A stretch of 64,000 nucleotides of DNA, from positions 620,001 through 684,000 of the forward strand of contig NZ_CP154879.1 in the NCBI RefSeq assembly GCF_039614765.1. Direction: 5' to 3'. Each line of letters starts with the position of its first letter. The first letter of the stretch is position 1. Of the stretch, positions 54,189 through 64,000 are shown in pieces. The notes under the pieces are model-generated. The model saw only the letters and a list, made by a program, of their open reading frames with translations. It ran no database searches and was not told where the DNA came from. The translations under genes were made by a program, and so were the position numbers. The DNA is from Castellaniella sp. MT123 (GTDB taxonomy: Bacteria > Pseudomonadota > Gammaproteobacteria > Burkholderiales > Burkholderiaceae_B).

Positions 54189-54779
54189 GTGCCTCAGGCG
54201 CTGACAGGCCCGGCCCGCCACGAAGCGGATATTCGCAAGAGCCGCTTCGTGGCCCTGGCCGCGCCCATCGATTCGGCGCAGGCGGCGCAGGCATTTCTGG
54301 ACACGCATCGGGATCCGCAGGCAACGCACAACTGTTGGGCCTGGCGGCTGGGTGATCAGTACCGCTTCAATGATGACGGCGAGCCCGGCGGCACCGCGGG
54401 CCGGCCGATCCTGCAGGCCATTGAGTCACAGGATTGCGACCGCGTGGCCGTCCTGGTGATCCGCTGGTTCGGTGGCATCAAGCTAGGCACTGGCGGCCTT
54501 GCGCGCGCCTATGGCGGCACGGCCGCCGAGTGCCTGCGAGTGGCTGACAAGATTGTCCTGCGCGAGGAATACCGGGTGTGCTGTTCTTGTCCGTATTCGG
54601 ACATCGACCGTGTCCAGGCCCGCCTGCTGGCGGCAGGCGCCCGGATCGAGTCTTCACGATTCGACACGGATGGGGTGGTGTGGGACTTGCGGGTGGTGAA
54701 GGAAGACGAGGCCGCCCTCCGTGCGCTGCACGCCGATCAGACACGGGGGCGGGGGGATTGGTCAGTGCGTCGTGGATGA
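54189..54779 (+). CDS. yigZ: YigZ/IMPACT-family protein
   Basis: A 196-residue protein of the UPF0029/IMPACT family. The N-terminal IMPACT domain has the family blocks KSRFVALAAPIDS, THNCWAWRLG, DDGEPGGTAGRPIL and VLVIRWFGGIKLGTGGLARAYG; a short C-terminal domain follows. In eukaryotes IMPACT modulates translation control; the bacterial role is unsettled. GTG 54189 is the only start consistent with the conserved region. Its last 18 bases overlap the convergent thioredoxin gene. Confidence 0.86.
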   Translation: MPQALTGPARHEADIRKSRFVALAAPIDSAQAAQAFLDTHRDPQATHNCWAWRLGDQYRFNDDGEPGGTAGRPILQAIESQDCDRVAVLVIRWFGGIKLGTGGLARAYGGTAAECLRVADKIVLREEYRVCCSCPYSDIDRVQARLLAAGARIESSRFDTDGVVWDLRVVKEDEAALRALHADQTRGRGDWSVRRG

Positions 54780-55142
54780 CGATTTTTCCTGTTCCGCGAT
54801 CTGGGCATGGACCTGGGCCATGTCCACCGACTTTACCTGGGTGACAAGTTCTTCCAGCTGCGAGGCCGCCAGCGCGCCTGCCTGCTGAAACAGCAGCACG
54901 TTTTCCCGGAACACCATCAGGGTCGGGATGGAGCGGATGCGCAGCGCCGCCGCCAGTTCCTGCTGTTCTTCGGTATTGATTTTGGCGAAGGTGACGTCAG
55001 GGTGCTTTTCGGCAGCAGCTTCGAAGGTCGGTGCAAATTGGCGGCACGGGCCGCACCAGGGCGCCCACAGGTCGATGATCAGCGGCTTTTCGGCCTTGGT
55101 GGCTTCCTGGAAGGTTTCCTGGGTGAGTTCGATGATGCTCAT
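54762..55142 (-). CDS. Thioredoxin-family protein
   Basis: A 126-residue thioredoxin with active site W-C30-G-P-C33 (LWAPWCGPCRQF), the cis-Pro segment SIPTLMVF and conserved D25 (IIDLWA). No signal peptide, so cytosolic disulfide reduction is expected. The C-terminal tail of about 20 residues (VDMAQVHAQIAEQEKSS) is longer than in TrxA of E. coli (109), so it may be a second thioredoxin rather than the main one. Its 3' end overlaps the YigZ-like gene. Confidence 0.9.
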   Translation of the reverse strand: MSIIELTQETFQEATKAEKPLIIDLWAPWCGPCRQFAPTFEAAAEKHPDVTFAKINTEEQQELAAALRIRSIPTLMVFRENVLLFQQAGALAASQLEELVTQVKSVDMAQVHAQIAEQEKSSSTTH

Positions 55143-55245
55143 GGGGACTCCGGTCGATTGATGGGCGAATGGCGGTCATCCGTCCTGATGGGCAACAGAT
55201 GGGGTCAGTTTACCTTGCTTGCAAGTACCACAATTCGATCGACAT

Positions 55246-55269
55246 GGAAGGGTCCGCAGGGACCCTTCC
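55246..55269. terminator. Perfect 10-bp hairpin, probable terminator of the NCS2 permease gene
   Basis: GGAAGGGTCC (55246-55255) pairs perfectly with GGACCCTTCC (55260-55269) around a 4-base loop, 10 bases beyond the permease stop on the minus strand. It also lies in the upstream region of the thioredoxin gene, isolating it from read-through. Confidence 0.65.
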
Positions 55270-55278
55270 TGTCCTATC

Positions 55279-56613
<1,335 letters not shown>

Positions 56614-56673
56614 GTTATGTAACGTGAGTATTCTAAGGCCCCCAAAACCCTTTTGTGAACAGCGTTACACTGT

Positions 56674-57723
56674 ATGGCTATGCTGATCATCGGATTTGAA
56701 AGCTCCTGCGACGAGACCGGGGTCGCCGTTGCCTGCACCGAACGCGGCTTGCTGGCGCACGCGCTGCATAGTCAGATTGCGATGCATCGCGACTACGGTG
56801 GTGTGGTGCCTGAACTGGCGTCGCGCGACCACATCCGGCGTATCGTGCCGCTGACGCGGCAGGTGCTCGACGAGGCCGGCGTGCGGCCGCAGGACCTGGA
56901 CGCGGTGGCGTATACCGCCGGGCCTGGCCTGGCTGGCGCCCTGCTGGTGGGCGCGGGCTTTGCCCGGGCCTTCGCCTGGGCGCGGGACCTGCCGGCCATT
57001 CCCATCCATCACCTGGAAGGCCATCTGCTGTCGCCGCTCCTGGCCGACGAGGTCCCGTCCTTTCCCTTTGTTGCCCTGCTGGTGTCGGGGGGGCATACAC
57101 AGCTGATGCGGGTCGACGGCGTGGGCCGGTACACCCTGCTTGGCGAGACCCTGGATGATGCTGCGGGCGAGGCCTTCGACAAGAGCGCGAAGCTCCTGGG
57201 GCTGGGTTACCCGGGAGGGCCTGAATTATCTCGTCTGGCCCAGCAGGGGAATCCTCAGGCCTGCGCCTTGCCGCGCCCCATGTTGCATAGCGGGGATCTG
57301 GATTTCAGTTTCAGCGGTCTGAAGACGGCCGTGCTGACCCGCATGCGCGCCCTGCAGGCGGAAGGGCGGGAATCCGACCTGGCTGCCCGGGCGGATCTGG
57401 CGGCCTCGACAGAGGCGGCCATCGTCGACGTGCTGGCGGCGAAATCCTTGCGCGCTCTGCGTCAAACGGGACTGAAAACCCTGGTCGTGGCGGGGGGCGT
57501 CGGGGCCAACAGCCACTTGCGCCAGCAGCTTCGGGCGGCCATGCCGGGCCTGGGCGGGCGCGTGTATTTTCCGCCGCTGCATCTGTGCACCGACAACGGC
57601 GCGATGATCGCCTGGGCGGCTGTACAGCGGGTGCGGGCGGGCCTGGTGGACTTGCCAGCGCTGCACGATGCCGCGTTTTCCGTACGGCCGCGCTGGGATC
57701 TGCGGGACGTCTGCGTCGCCTGA
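56674..57723 (+). CDS. tsaD: tRNA N6-threonylcarbamoyladenosine synthase subunit TsaD
   Basis: A 349-residue ASKHA-fold protein. It transfers the threonylcarbamoyl group to A37 of ANN-decoding tRNAs together with TsaB and TsaE. Family blocks: [41 protein letters not shown]-like [15 protein letters not shown], metal-binding HHLEGH (H-x3-H), GGHTQLM, and [14 protein letters not shown] 56680 (MLIIGFES) may be the true start, two codons in. It is convergent with plsY; the stop codons abut at 57723/57724. Confidence 0.95.
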   Translation: MAMLIIGFESSCDETGVAVACTERGLLAHALHSQIAMHRDYGGVVPELASRDHIRRIVPLTRQVLDEAGVRPQDLDAVAYTAGPGLAGALLVGAGFARAFAWARDLPAIPIHHLEGHLLSPLLADEVPSFPFVALLVSGGHTQLMRVDGVGRYTLLGETLDDAAGEAFDKSAKLLGLGYPGGPELSRLAQQGNPQACALPRPMLHSGDLDFSFSGLKTAVLTRMRALQAEGRESDLAARADLAASTEAAIVDVLAAKSLRALRQTGLKTLVVAGGVGANSHLRQQLRAAMPGLGGRVYFPPLHLCTDNGAMIAWAAVQRVRAGLVDLPALHDAAFSVRPRWDLRDVCVA

Positions 57724-58365
57724 TTACTTCTTTTTCGATCCGATCCGGCTTTCCTTGCCAGCCAGCAGGCGCGCGATGTTTTCGTGGTGGCGCGACAACA
57801 ACAGAACGCTGATGGCCACGATAACCGACGTCGTCAGCCCATCGGTGGGCCAGGCGACGTCGCCGCCCAAAATATAGTAGAACGGCGCGAACACGGCGGC
57901 GAGGATGGCGGCCAATGATGAATACCGGGTGACGACGGCCACGATCAGCCATGTCAGCGCGGTGGCCAGTGCCAGCCACGGCTGCAGTGCCAGCAGCACG
58001 CCTAGTGCGGTGGCCACGCCTTTGCCGCCTCGAAAATGCAGAAACAGGGGATACAGGTGGCCCAGGAACGCCCCCAGACCCGCCAGCGGCAGGGCGGCAT
58101 CCGGCAGGATGCCCTGGTTGATCCCCCAGGCGGCCAGTACGACTGCCAGCCAGCCCTTGGCGGCGTCGCCCAGCAGCGTCAGCAGGGCGGCCAGTTTGTT
58201 GCCGCCGCGCAGTACGTTGGTTGCACCGGGGTTGCCGGAGCCGAAGCTGCGCGGGTCGCGCAGCCCCATGATCCGGCTGACGACCACGGCGAACGAGACC
58301 GAACCGATCAGGTAGCCGACCAGCAGGCTGAGGACGACGCCCCCGGGAAGAAACAGTTGAGACAT
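57724..58365 (-). CDS. plsY: Glycerol-3-phosphate acyltransferase PlsY
   Basis: A 213-residue membrane acyltransferase with five to six hydrophobic segments, transferring acyl groups from acyl-phosphate to glycerol-3-phosphate, the first step in phospholipid synthesis. The three PlsY motifs are present: [12 protein letters not shown] near residue 42, [12 protein letters not shown] near 113, and a C-terminal ARYSSLAAI-like TRYSSLAAI. It is divergent from surE. Confidence 0.94.
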   Translation of the reverse strand: MSQLFLPGGVVLSLLVGYLIGSVSFAVVVSRIMGLRDPRSFGSGNPGATNVLRGGNKLAALLTLLGDAAKGWLAVVLAAWGINQGILPDAALPLAGLGAFLGHLYPLFLHFRGGKGVATALGVLLALQPWLALATALTWLIVAVVTRYSSLAAILAAVFAPFYYILGGDVAWPTDGLTTSVIVAISVLLLSRHHENIARLLAGKESRIGSKKK

Positions 58366-58446
58366 GGCGTGTGAAATGATTTGAGATCGCCGAAAGCGGG
58401 AATGGCGGCCATTCTAAAGCCGTCGTGCCGTGCCGTCACTATTTTG

Positions 58447-58467
58447 GGGGATATCCCCGAGTACAAT
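58447..58467 (+). promoter_or_regulatory. Palindrome and -10-like element upstream of surE
   Basis: GGGGATATCCCC (58447-58458) is a perfect 12-bp palindrome, followed 3 bases later by TACAAT (58462-58467), a good -10 match 35 bases before the surE start. The palindrome would lie in the promoter spacer, a usual place for a repressor site. No -35 of quality is seen. Confidence 0.4.
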
Positions 58468-58502
58468 TCGCACCATCCGGTTTCAGACAAGTAGGGAAGG
58501 GC

Positions 58503-59249
58503 ATGCGCATTCTGGTCACCAATGACGACGGCTATAACGCGGCGGGCATCGAGGCGCTGGTGGCGGTCCTGCGCCCGTTGGGCGATCTGACTGTCGTCGC
58601 GCCCGAGACCAACTGCAGCGGCGCATCGAATTCCTTGACGCTGCGCCGGCCGCTGTCGGTGCGCCAGGCGGCCAACGGTTTTTATTTCGTCAATGGCACG
58701 CCGTCGGATTGCGTGCACGTCGCCCTCACGGGCCTGCTGGATTTCCGCCCTGACCTGCTGGTGTCCGGGATCAACAATGGCGCCAATCTGGGCGAGGACA
58801 CCCTCTACTCGGGAACCGTCGCTGCCGCATCCGAGGGTTATCTGTTCGGGGTGCCGTCTTTGGCCTTTTCCCTGGTGCAGCGCGAATGGCAGCATCTGGA
58901 CACCGCGACTCAGGTGGCCCGCGAACTGGTCGAGCGGTTCCGCGATCATCCCTGGCAGTCTCCTCTGCTTCTCAACGTGAACATTCCACCGGTTCCCTAC
59001 CGCGATCTGAAAGGCTTCCGGGCGACACGCCTGGGGCGCCGGCACCCCTCCGAGCCCGTCATCCGTAGTACGACTCCTTACGGGGAATCGGTGTACTGGA
59101 TCGGTCCGGTCGGCAGGGCGCTGGACGGCGGGGCAGACACCGATTTCGGCGCAATCGAGGCGCAAGCCGTCTCCATGACGCCGCTGCGCCTGGATCTGAC
59201 CGATCACGCTCAAACCCAGACGGTTGCCCGCTGGATGGAAGCTCGATGA
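58503..59249 (+). CDS. surE: 5'/3'-nucleotidase SurE
   Basis: A 248-residue metal-dependent nucleoside monophosphatase. The metal-binding start is [19 protein letters not shown] (N7, D8, D9), with [24 protein letters not shown] and [22 protein letters not shown] as further family blocks. ATG 58503 follows GGGAAGGG. It overlaps pcm by ATGA (59246-59249). surE-pcm-nlpD is a conserved stationary-phase cluster. Confidence 0.95.
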   Translation: MRILVTNDDGYNAAGIEALVAVLRPLGDLTVVAPETNCSGASNSLTLRRPLSVRQAANGFYFVNGTPSDCVHVALTGLLDFRPDLLVSGINNGANLGEDTLYSGTVAAASEGYLFGVPSLAFSLVQREWQHLDTATQVARELVERFRDHPWQSPLLLNVNIPPVPYRDLKGFRATRLGRRHPSEPVIRSTTPYGESVYWIGPVGRALDGGADTDFGAIEAQAVSMTPLRLDLTDHAQTQTVARWMEAR

Positions 59250-60067
59250 GCAAGTCCCGCCATCCCCTGGACAAGACTCCGCGGATTTCGCGCAGCCCTG
59301 TGCGCGGTTCCGGGCTTGGTCCTGGCTTTTCGGTGGCCAACAGCAACACGCGCATTCTGGGGCCGCGCGCCTTCGGCGCCCCTGCGTCGCCTTTGCCCCA
59401 GGCAGGCCAGATGCCGACCAATCTGGGGTTGAATTCCGACCGCCTGCGCACTCAGATGGTCCGGCGCCTGCGGGAGCAGGGGATCGTCGATGACCGGGTT
59501 CTGGCGGCGATGCAGGCGGTCTCGCGACACGAATTCGTGGACCAGGGACTTGCCAGCCGCGCCTATGAAGACGCTGCGTTGCCGATCGGCTATGGGCAGA
59601 CGATTTCCCAGCCTTGGGTAGTCGCCTATATGGTGTCGGTGATGTGCGAAGGCCGGGCGCCCGAACGGGTGCTGGAGATCGGTGCGGGCTGCGGCTATCA
59701 GGCTGCGGTGCTGGCTCAGTTCGTGCCCGAGGTCTATGCCGTTGAGCGGATCCGCGGCCTCTACGACCAGGCGCGGCTCAACCTGTCGCAGGGACGCGCC
59801 CGGGGGCGCGTGCGCCTGTCTTTCGGCGACGGCATGCAGGGCCTGGAACATCGTGCGCCCTTCGACGGCATTGTCGTGGCGGCCGCGGGCGTTAAAATCC
59901 CTGAAGTCTTGCTGCATCAGCTGGCTATCGGGGCGCGTCTGATCGCCCCCGAAGGCGCGACGCACCAAAGACTCATCCTCTTCGAGCGGACTGGTCCGTC
60001 ATCCTGGCACCGGGTCGAACTCGAAGATGTCCGATTCGTACCGCTGCGTCCTGGCACGCAGACTTAA
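59246..60067 (+). CDS. pcm: Protein-L-isoaspartate O-methyltransferase
   Basis: A 273-residue SAM-dependent methyltransferase that repairs isoaspartyl residues in aged proteins. The SAM motif is [17 protein letters not shown], with the family blocks [37 protein letters not shown] and [21 protein letters not shown]. It has about 65 extra residues at the N-terminus relative to E. coli Pcm (208), rich in Ser, Pro and Gly and probably disordered. The start overlaps the surE stop; nlpD follows 13 bases after. Confidence 0.94.
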   Translation: MSKSRHPLDKTPRISRSPVRGSGLGPGFSVANSNTRILGPRAFGAPASPLPQAGQMPTNLGLNSDRLRTQMVRRLREQGIVDDRVLAAMQAVSRHEFVDQGLASRAYEDAALPIGYGQTISQPWVVAYMVSVMCEGRAPERVLEIGAGCGYQAAVLAQFVPEVYAVERIRGLYDQARLNLSQGRARGRVRLSFGDGMQGLEHRAPFDGIVVAAAGVKIPEVLLHQLAIGARLIAPEGATHQRLILFERTGPSSWHRVELEDVRFVPLRPGTQT

Positions 60068-60080
60068 GTAGGAGAACCAT

Positions 60081-60932
60081 ATGCTCGATGGGACGCTGGT
60101 GACAGATGCTCCGTTCACCCAACCGCCAAGCACCGGGCGCATTCTGCTCTGGGCTGTCCTCTTGTCGGCCGCCGTCCTGTCGGGCTGTGCTTCGCGCTCG
60201 CAACGTGCGCCAGTGTCCGATCAGTCGAGTGCGTCGGCTGCAGCCAGCGCGGGCAGTCAGGCCGCTCGTGGCACCTATGTGGTGCGCGCGGGAGACACGC
60301 TCTACAAGATCGCCCAGGCTCACGGGATGGAAGTCTCGCGGCTGGCGCAGCTGAACAACATCAGCAATCCAACCCAGCTGTCGATCGGTCAGGTTCTGAG
60401 GCTGGATTCCGGCACGCAGCAGCCCGCGAATCATTCGACAGCGGTGGCAACACCGGTGCCGACCAAGCCGGCGGGTAATGGCGCCTCCTCCTCGTCAGGC
60501 GCTTCTGGCGGCACAGCCGAAGCCGCGGCCCCCGTCGAAGCATCGGCATCCCGCGCCAGCGACGCCACCCTCATTTCCTGGGGCTGGCCCGCCGATGGCA
60601 AGATCATCCAGGGCTTCAACGCCAACACCAAGGGCATCGACATCGAAGGCCCGGTCGGCACGCCGATCATGGCCGCCGCCGGCGGCAAGGTCATGTATGC
60701 GGGCAACGGGGTGCGTGGCTTGGGCAACCTGATCCTGTTGGGCCACAGCAACGGGTTCATCACCGCCTATGCGCACAATCAAACCTTGCTCGTGAAGACC
60801 GGGGAAACCGTGAAAAAGGGCGCCAAGATCGCCACCATGGGCCAGACCGACTCGACCTCGCCGCGGTTGCATTTCGAAGTCCGCCGCCGGGGCACGCCGG
60901 TCAATCCCTTGTCCTATTTGCCGTCCCGATGA
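60081..60932 (+). CDS. nlpD: NlpD-like lipoprotein (LysM plus degenerate M23 peptidase domain)
   Basis: A 283-residue lipoprotein: membrane segment 20-35 with lipobox LSGC (lipidated C36), LysM domain at 73-117 (YVVRAGDTLYKIAQAHG), an Ala/Ser-rich linker, and a C-terminal LytM/M23 domain. The first zinc ligand pair is degenerate (TKGIDIEG where active enzymes have HxGxD), while HFEVRRRGTPVNPLSYLP is retained, as in NlpD, an activator of amidase AmiC at the division site. Active lytic function is not expected. It is followed not by rpoS but by an exonuclease gene with ATGA overlap. Confidence 0.9.
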   Translation: MLDGTLVTDAPFTQPPSTGRILLWAVLLSAAVLSGCASRSQRAPVSDQSSASAAASAGSQAARGTYVVRAGDTLYKIAQAHGMEVSRLAQLNNISNPTQLSIGQVLRLDSGTQQPANHSTAVATPVPTKPAGNGASSSSGASGGTAEAAAPVEASASRASDATLISWGWPADGKIIQGFNANTKGIDIEGPVGTPIMAAAGGKVMYAGNGVRGLGNLILLGHSNGFITAYAHNQTLLVKTGETVKKGAKIATMGQTDSTSPRLHFEVRRRGTPVNPLSYLPSR

Positions 60933-61711
60933 TCCCGACCCTGGTCTTCGACCTGGAAACGATTCCGGACGCCGCAGGCTTGCGGCGCCTGAATCCGCAG
61001 TGGGCCGATCTGCCTGATGCCGAACTGATCGAAGCCGCCCTGGCGGCTCGCCGCGAAACGCACGGCAACGATTTCCTGCCGCTGCACCTGCAGCAGGTGG
61101 CGGTGATCGGGTGCGCGTTTCGTGACGACCAGGGGTTTCGCGTACGCACCATCGGCCAGGCCGACGACACGGAAGCCACCTTGCTGTCGGGGTTCTTCAA
61201 GACCATTGGGCATTACACGCCCACGCTGGTCAGCTGGAACGGTTCGGGGTTCGACCTGCCCGTGCTGCACTACCGCAGCCTGATCCACGGGGTTGCGGCG
61301 CCGCGCTATTGGGATACCGGCGAAGACGATCGCGACTTCCGCTTCAACAACTACCTGAATCGCTACCACACCCGCCATGTCGATCTGATGGATGTGCTGG
61401 CGAAATTCAACGGTCGTGCCAACGCGCCGCTGGATCAGCTGGCAAAGCTTTGCGGCTTTCCCGGAAAGCTCGACATGGACGGCGGCCAGGTCTGGCAGGC
61501 CTGGCATGCCGGGGACCGCGATCACGTGCGCAATTACTGCGAGACCGACGTGGTCAACACGTGGCTGGTGTACTGCCGTTATCGCCTGATCAAGGGCGAC
61601 CTGGACGCCGCTTCATATGCCGCCGAACTGGATCTGGTGCGCAACACCCTGACGGCGCTCGATGCGCCGCACTGGAAAGAATTCCTTTCCGCCTGGAATC
61701 ATGCCTGCTGA
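60929..61711 (+). CDS. 3'-5' exonuclease, PolB-like DEDDy family
   Basis: A 260-residue predicted exonuclease of the DNA-polymerase-B-exo2 type (PF10108-like). DEDDy residues: D8 and E10 in [10 protein letters not shown] in [12 protein letters not shown], and Y-x3-D in [11 protein letters not shown]. Such stand-alone proteins may take part in DNA repair or RNA trimming. It overlaps nlpD by 4 bases and rlmD by 11 bases, so it is cotranslated with both. Confidence 0.85.
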   Translation: MIPTLVFDLETIPDAAGLRRLNPQWADLPDAELIEAALAARRETHGNDFLPLHLQQVAVIGCAFRDDQGFRVRTIGQADDTEATLLSGFFKTIGHYTPTLVSWNGSGFDLPVLHYRSLIHGVAAPRYWDTGEDDRDFRFNNYLNRYHTRHVDLMDVLAKFNGRANAPLDQLAKLCGFPGKLDMDGGQVWQAWHAGDRDHVRNYCETDVVNTWLVYCRYRLIKGDLDAASYAAELDLVRNTLTALDAPHWKEFLSAWNHAC

Positions 61712-63026
61712 ACCCATTCTGTACCCCCTGGAAATCGAATCGCTGGATCTGGAAGGGCAGGGTATCGCCCACCATGACGGCAAGGTGGTTTTCGTCGAGG
61801 GGGCCTTGCCCGGTGAACGGGTCATCGCCCGCGTCACGCGGCGTAAGCCTTCCTTCGACAAGGCCCGCGTCGAACAGGTCCTGAGACCCTCGTCCCAGCG
61901 AACCCAGCCGCCTTGTCCGCATTTCGGCGTGTGCGGCGGTTGCGCCATGCAGCATCTGGAACCGGCCGCCCAGGTGGCGACCAAGCAGCGCGCCCTGGAA
62001 GACGCCCTGGCCCATATCGGCAAGGTCAGACCGCTTCAGATCTTGCCGGCTCTGCAGGGGCCGACCTGGGGCTATCGCCATCGGGCCCGTCTGTCGGTGC
62101 GGCTCGTCCCGAAAAAGGGCGGGGTCCTGGTGGGATTCCGTGAACGGGCCAGCAGCTATGTCGCCGACATCCGGGAATGCCGGGTGTTGCCCCCGCACGT
62201 GTCCGCCTTGTTGATGCCGCTGCGCAGCCTGATCGCCGGCCTGTCGCACCCCGACCGCATGCCGCAGATCGAGGTGGCCGTGGGCGACCAGGCAACCGTG
62301 CTCTGCTTGCGCCACCTCGAGCCGCTGTCTTCAGCCGATATCGAGCGGCTGCGTGAATTTGGCGAAGCCCACCGCATCGTCTGGTGGCTGCAGCCCAAGG
62401 GCCCGGAAACCGCGCATCCGCTTGATCCGGCCCAGGCGGACGCCCTGGCCTATGCGTTGCCGGCCTACGGCCTGCGCATGCACTACCGGCCCGCCGATTT
62501 CACCCAGGTCAATCCCTACATCAACCAGACGCTGATTGCACGCGCCCTAAGCCTGCTGGGCGTGCAACCGCAGGACCGGGTGGCCGACCTATTCTGCGGC
62601 CTGGGCAATTTCAGCCTGCCGCTGGCGACCCAGGCCCGCGAGGTCGTCGGCATCGAAGGCAGCGCAACCCTGGTCGCCCGGGCGCGTGAAGACGCGGCCC
62701 GTCAGGGGCTGGGCGAACGAACGACGTTCACCGAGCTGAACCTGTTCGAAGTCGATGTCGCGTGGCTTCGTGGCCTGGGGCATTTCGACCGCATGCTGAT
62801 CGACCCACCGCGCGAAGGCGCGCTGGCCCTGGCCCAGGCGCTGGCCGCCCTGGCACCGGAAGAACGCCCGCGCCGGATCGTGTACGTGTCCTGTAATCCC
62901 GCCACCCTGGCGCGCGATGCCGGGATGCTGTGCCATGTGGGCGGATGGACGCTGAAGGCCGTGGGCGCAGTCAATATGTTCCCGCACACGGCGCACGTGG
63001 AATCGATCGCGGTTTTTGAACCCTAA
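61701..63026 (+). CDS. rlmD: 23S rRNA (uracil(1939)-C5)-methyltransferase RlmD
   Basis: A 441-residue SAM-dependent RNA methyltransferase. An N-terminal TRAM domain (residues 5-60) is followed by a 4Fe-4S site, C72, C78 and C81 in [15 protein letters not shown], with the fourth Cys in IRECRVLP. The catalytic domain shows [33 protein letters not shown] and the nucleophile Cys in [13 protein letters not shown] 61701 overlaps the exonuclease gene. Confidence 0.94.
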   Translation: MPAEPILYPLEIESLDLEGQGIAHHDGKVVFVEGALPGERVIARVTRRKPSFDKARVEQVLRPSSQRTQPPCPHFGVCGGCAMQHLEPAAQVATKQRALEDALAHIGKVRPLQILPALQGPTWGYRHRARLSVRLVPKKGGVLVGFRERASSYVADIRECRVLPPHVSALLMPLRSLIAGLSHPDRMPQIEVAVGDQATVLCLRHLEPLSSADIERLREFGEAHRIVWWLQPKGPETAHPLDPAQADALAYALPAYGLRMHYRPADFTQVNPYINQTLIARALSLLGVQPQDRVADLFCGLGNFSLPLATQAREVVGIEGSATLVARAREDAARQGLGERTTFTELNLFEVDVAWLRGLGHFDRMLIDPPREGALALAQALAALAPEERPRRIVYVSCNPATLARDAGMLCHVGGWTLKAVGAVNMFPHTAHVESIAVFEP

Positions 63027-63051
63027 AGAAAGTGCCCGGATCGAGCACGCC

Positions 63052-64000
63052 ATGACGCCCACGCTGAACACCGCAAGGACTCCATTGGAAATCTGGCTGG
63101 ATGCCTGGGTCCTGCCCTGGGTACCCCAGGGTGCCTGGGCCCAGGCCCTGGTGGGTGTGCTGGTGCTGGCGGGTGTGGTGTGGCTGGCGGGCCTGCTGGC
63201 TTCGCGCGGACTGGCGCTGGCCCTGGGGCGCGCCTTGCGGGTCCTGGGGCGGGACGACTGGAGCCAGGCGGTGGCGCGCCGCAGCGTCTATCGCCACCTG
63301 GGCCACGCCGTGTCCCTGTTGCTGATCGCCGCCAACATCCGGCTGCTCTCCATCGGCAGCACGCTCGAATCCTCTCTGGGGCGGCTGATCCAGGCGGTCG
63401 CCCTGATCTATGTGTTTCTGGCCTTGACCCGGCTGCTGAGCGCCTGGCAGGACGTCAACATGCTGCGGGTGCAGCAGGGCCGGGGACGCCCCATCAAGGG
63501 GTATCTTGAAATCGCGCAGCTGGCCGTCTGGGCGCTGTGCCTGGTGCTGGTGGTGTCCGTCTTGCTGGATCAGTCGCCCCTGCTGATGATTTCCGGTCTG
63601 GGCGCCTTGTCCGCCGTGCTGCTGCTGGTATTCAAGGATACGCTGCTCTCGCTGGTAGCCAGCACGCAGATGAACACCAACGACATGCTGCGTATCGGCG
63701 ACTGGATCGAGATGCCCCAGGCGGGCGCCGATGGTTTCGTGATCGATATGGCCCTGCACACCGTCAAGGTGCAGAACTGGGACAAGACCGTCACCACGAT
63801 CCCCACCTACAAGCTCTTCTCCGAGAGTTACCGCAACTGGCGTCAGATGTTCGAATCGGGTGGGCGGCGCATCAAGCGCACGTTGCGCATCGATGCGGAA
63901 TCGGTCCGGTTCCTGGACGATACCGAAATCCTGGCGCTGCGCCGCTACCGTTTGCTGGGCGACTATCTGGCGGCCAAGCAATCGGCCCTGGAGGATGCCA
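63052..64000 (+). CDS. Mechanosensitive ion channel, MscS family (YbdG-like), truncated by the window end
   Basis: At least 316 residues, running off the end at 64000. ATG 63052 starts a protein with five hydrophobic segments in the first 200 residues (for instance LVGVLVLAGVVWLAGLLA, ALCLVLVVSVLLD). The MscS pore and beta-domain blocks follow: SGLGALSAVLLLVFKDTLLSLVAST and LRIGDWIEMPQAGADGFVIDMALHTVKVQNWDKTVTTIP. The pattern resembles YbdG-type channels that protect from mild osmotic downshock. It stands 25 bases after rlmD. The C-terminal domain is not visible. Confidence 0.86.
   Translation, partial: MTPTLNTARTPLEIWLDAWVLPWVPQGAWAQALVGVLVLAGVVWLAGLLASRGLALALGRALRVLGRDDWSQAVARRSVYRHLGHAVSLLLIAANIRLLSIGSTLESSLGRLIQAVALIYVFLALTRLLSAWQDVNMLRVQQGRGRPIKGYLEIAQLAVWALCLVLVVSVLLDQSPLLMISGLGALSAVLLLVFKDTLLSLVASTQMNTNDMLRIGDWIEMPQAGADGFVIDMALHTVKVQNWDKTVTTIPTYKLFSESYRNWRQMFESGGRRIKRTLRIDAESVRFLDDTEILALRRYRLLGDYLAAKQSALEDA

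Noticed and set aside
60929-61711. Possible remnant of rpoS after nlpD
   Set aside because: The frame encodes a complete DEDDy exonuclease; no sigma-70 region 2 or 4 motifs are seen on either strand.

Overview
The window is GC-rich, densely packed bacterial DNA, with many ATGA-type stop/start overlaps and no gap over about 250 bases. Gene content points to Burkholderiales (Betaproteobacteria), most likely Alcaligenaceae (Bordetella/Achromobacter/Castellaniella-like): a pmd/lig-type protocatechuate 4,5-cleavage operon, several HAA-type ABC and TRAP solute-binding proteins, RecBCD, and a surE-pcm-nlpD block. The family assignment is an inference from memory, not a database search. No tRNA, rRNA, CRISPR array or insertion sequence was seen.

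Region 1 (1-15755) is an aromatic-acid catabolic island. A complete set for protocatechuate 4,5-cleavage runs in the order ligU-ligJ-ligK-ligI-ligA-ligB-ligC (4354-10448), enough to take protocatechuate to pyruvate and oxaloacetate. It is followed at once by a five-gene branched-chain-amino-acid-type ABC importer (10493-15755). The last ATPase of that importer carries a C-terminal hemerythrin-like domain, the most unusual architecture in the window. Upstream are a paralogous binding protein, an aldo/keto reductase, an NAD(P)-dependent dehydrogenase and a divergent LysR regulator.

Region 2 (15780-25668) is a second catabolic module with its own divergent LysR regulator: a benzoylformate-decarboxylase-like enzyme, an aromatic aldehyde dehydrogenase, an FAD-linked D-2-hydroxyacid dehydrogenase and a TRAP transporter with two tandem periplasmic binding proteins. 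Together they look like uptake and oxidation of a mandelate-type aryl-glycolate to a benzoate-type acid. A hydroxylated version of that acid could feed region 1. The block ends at a good hairpin terminator, next to a BenE-type benzoate transporter that is translationally coupled to a degenerate EAL/HDOD protein.

Region 3 (28386-37241) is mixed: a class V aminotransferase, a YadGH-type ABC exporter, a BaeSR-like two-component system, a thiosulfate dehydrogenase pair (tsdB-tsdA), an NlpC/P60 lipoprotein, a Spy/CpxP-like periplasmic protein and a YggS-type PLP protein.

Region 4 (37320-64000) is mostly housekeeping: recC-recB-recD, an acyl-CoA ligase, NAD(P)HX repair enzyme, HAD phosphatase, an in-frame TadA-LdcA fusion, an ABC-F ATPase, a YigZ-family protein, thioredoxin, an NCS2 purine permease, tsaD, plsY, surE-pcm-nlpD, a DEDDy exonuclease, rlmD and a truncated MscS-type channel running off the end. 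rpoS, usually after nlpD, is not there.
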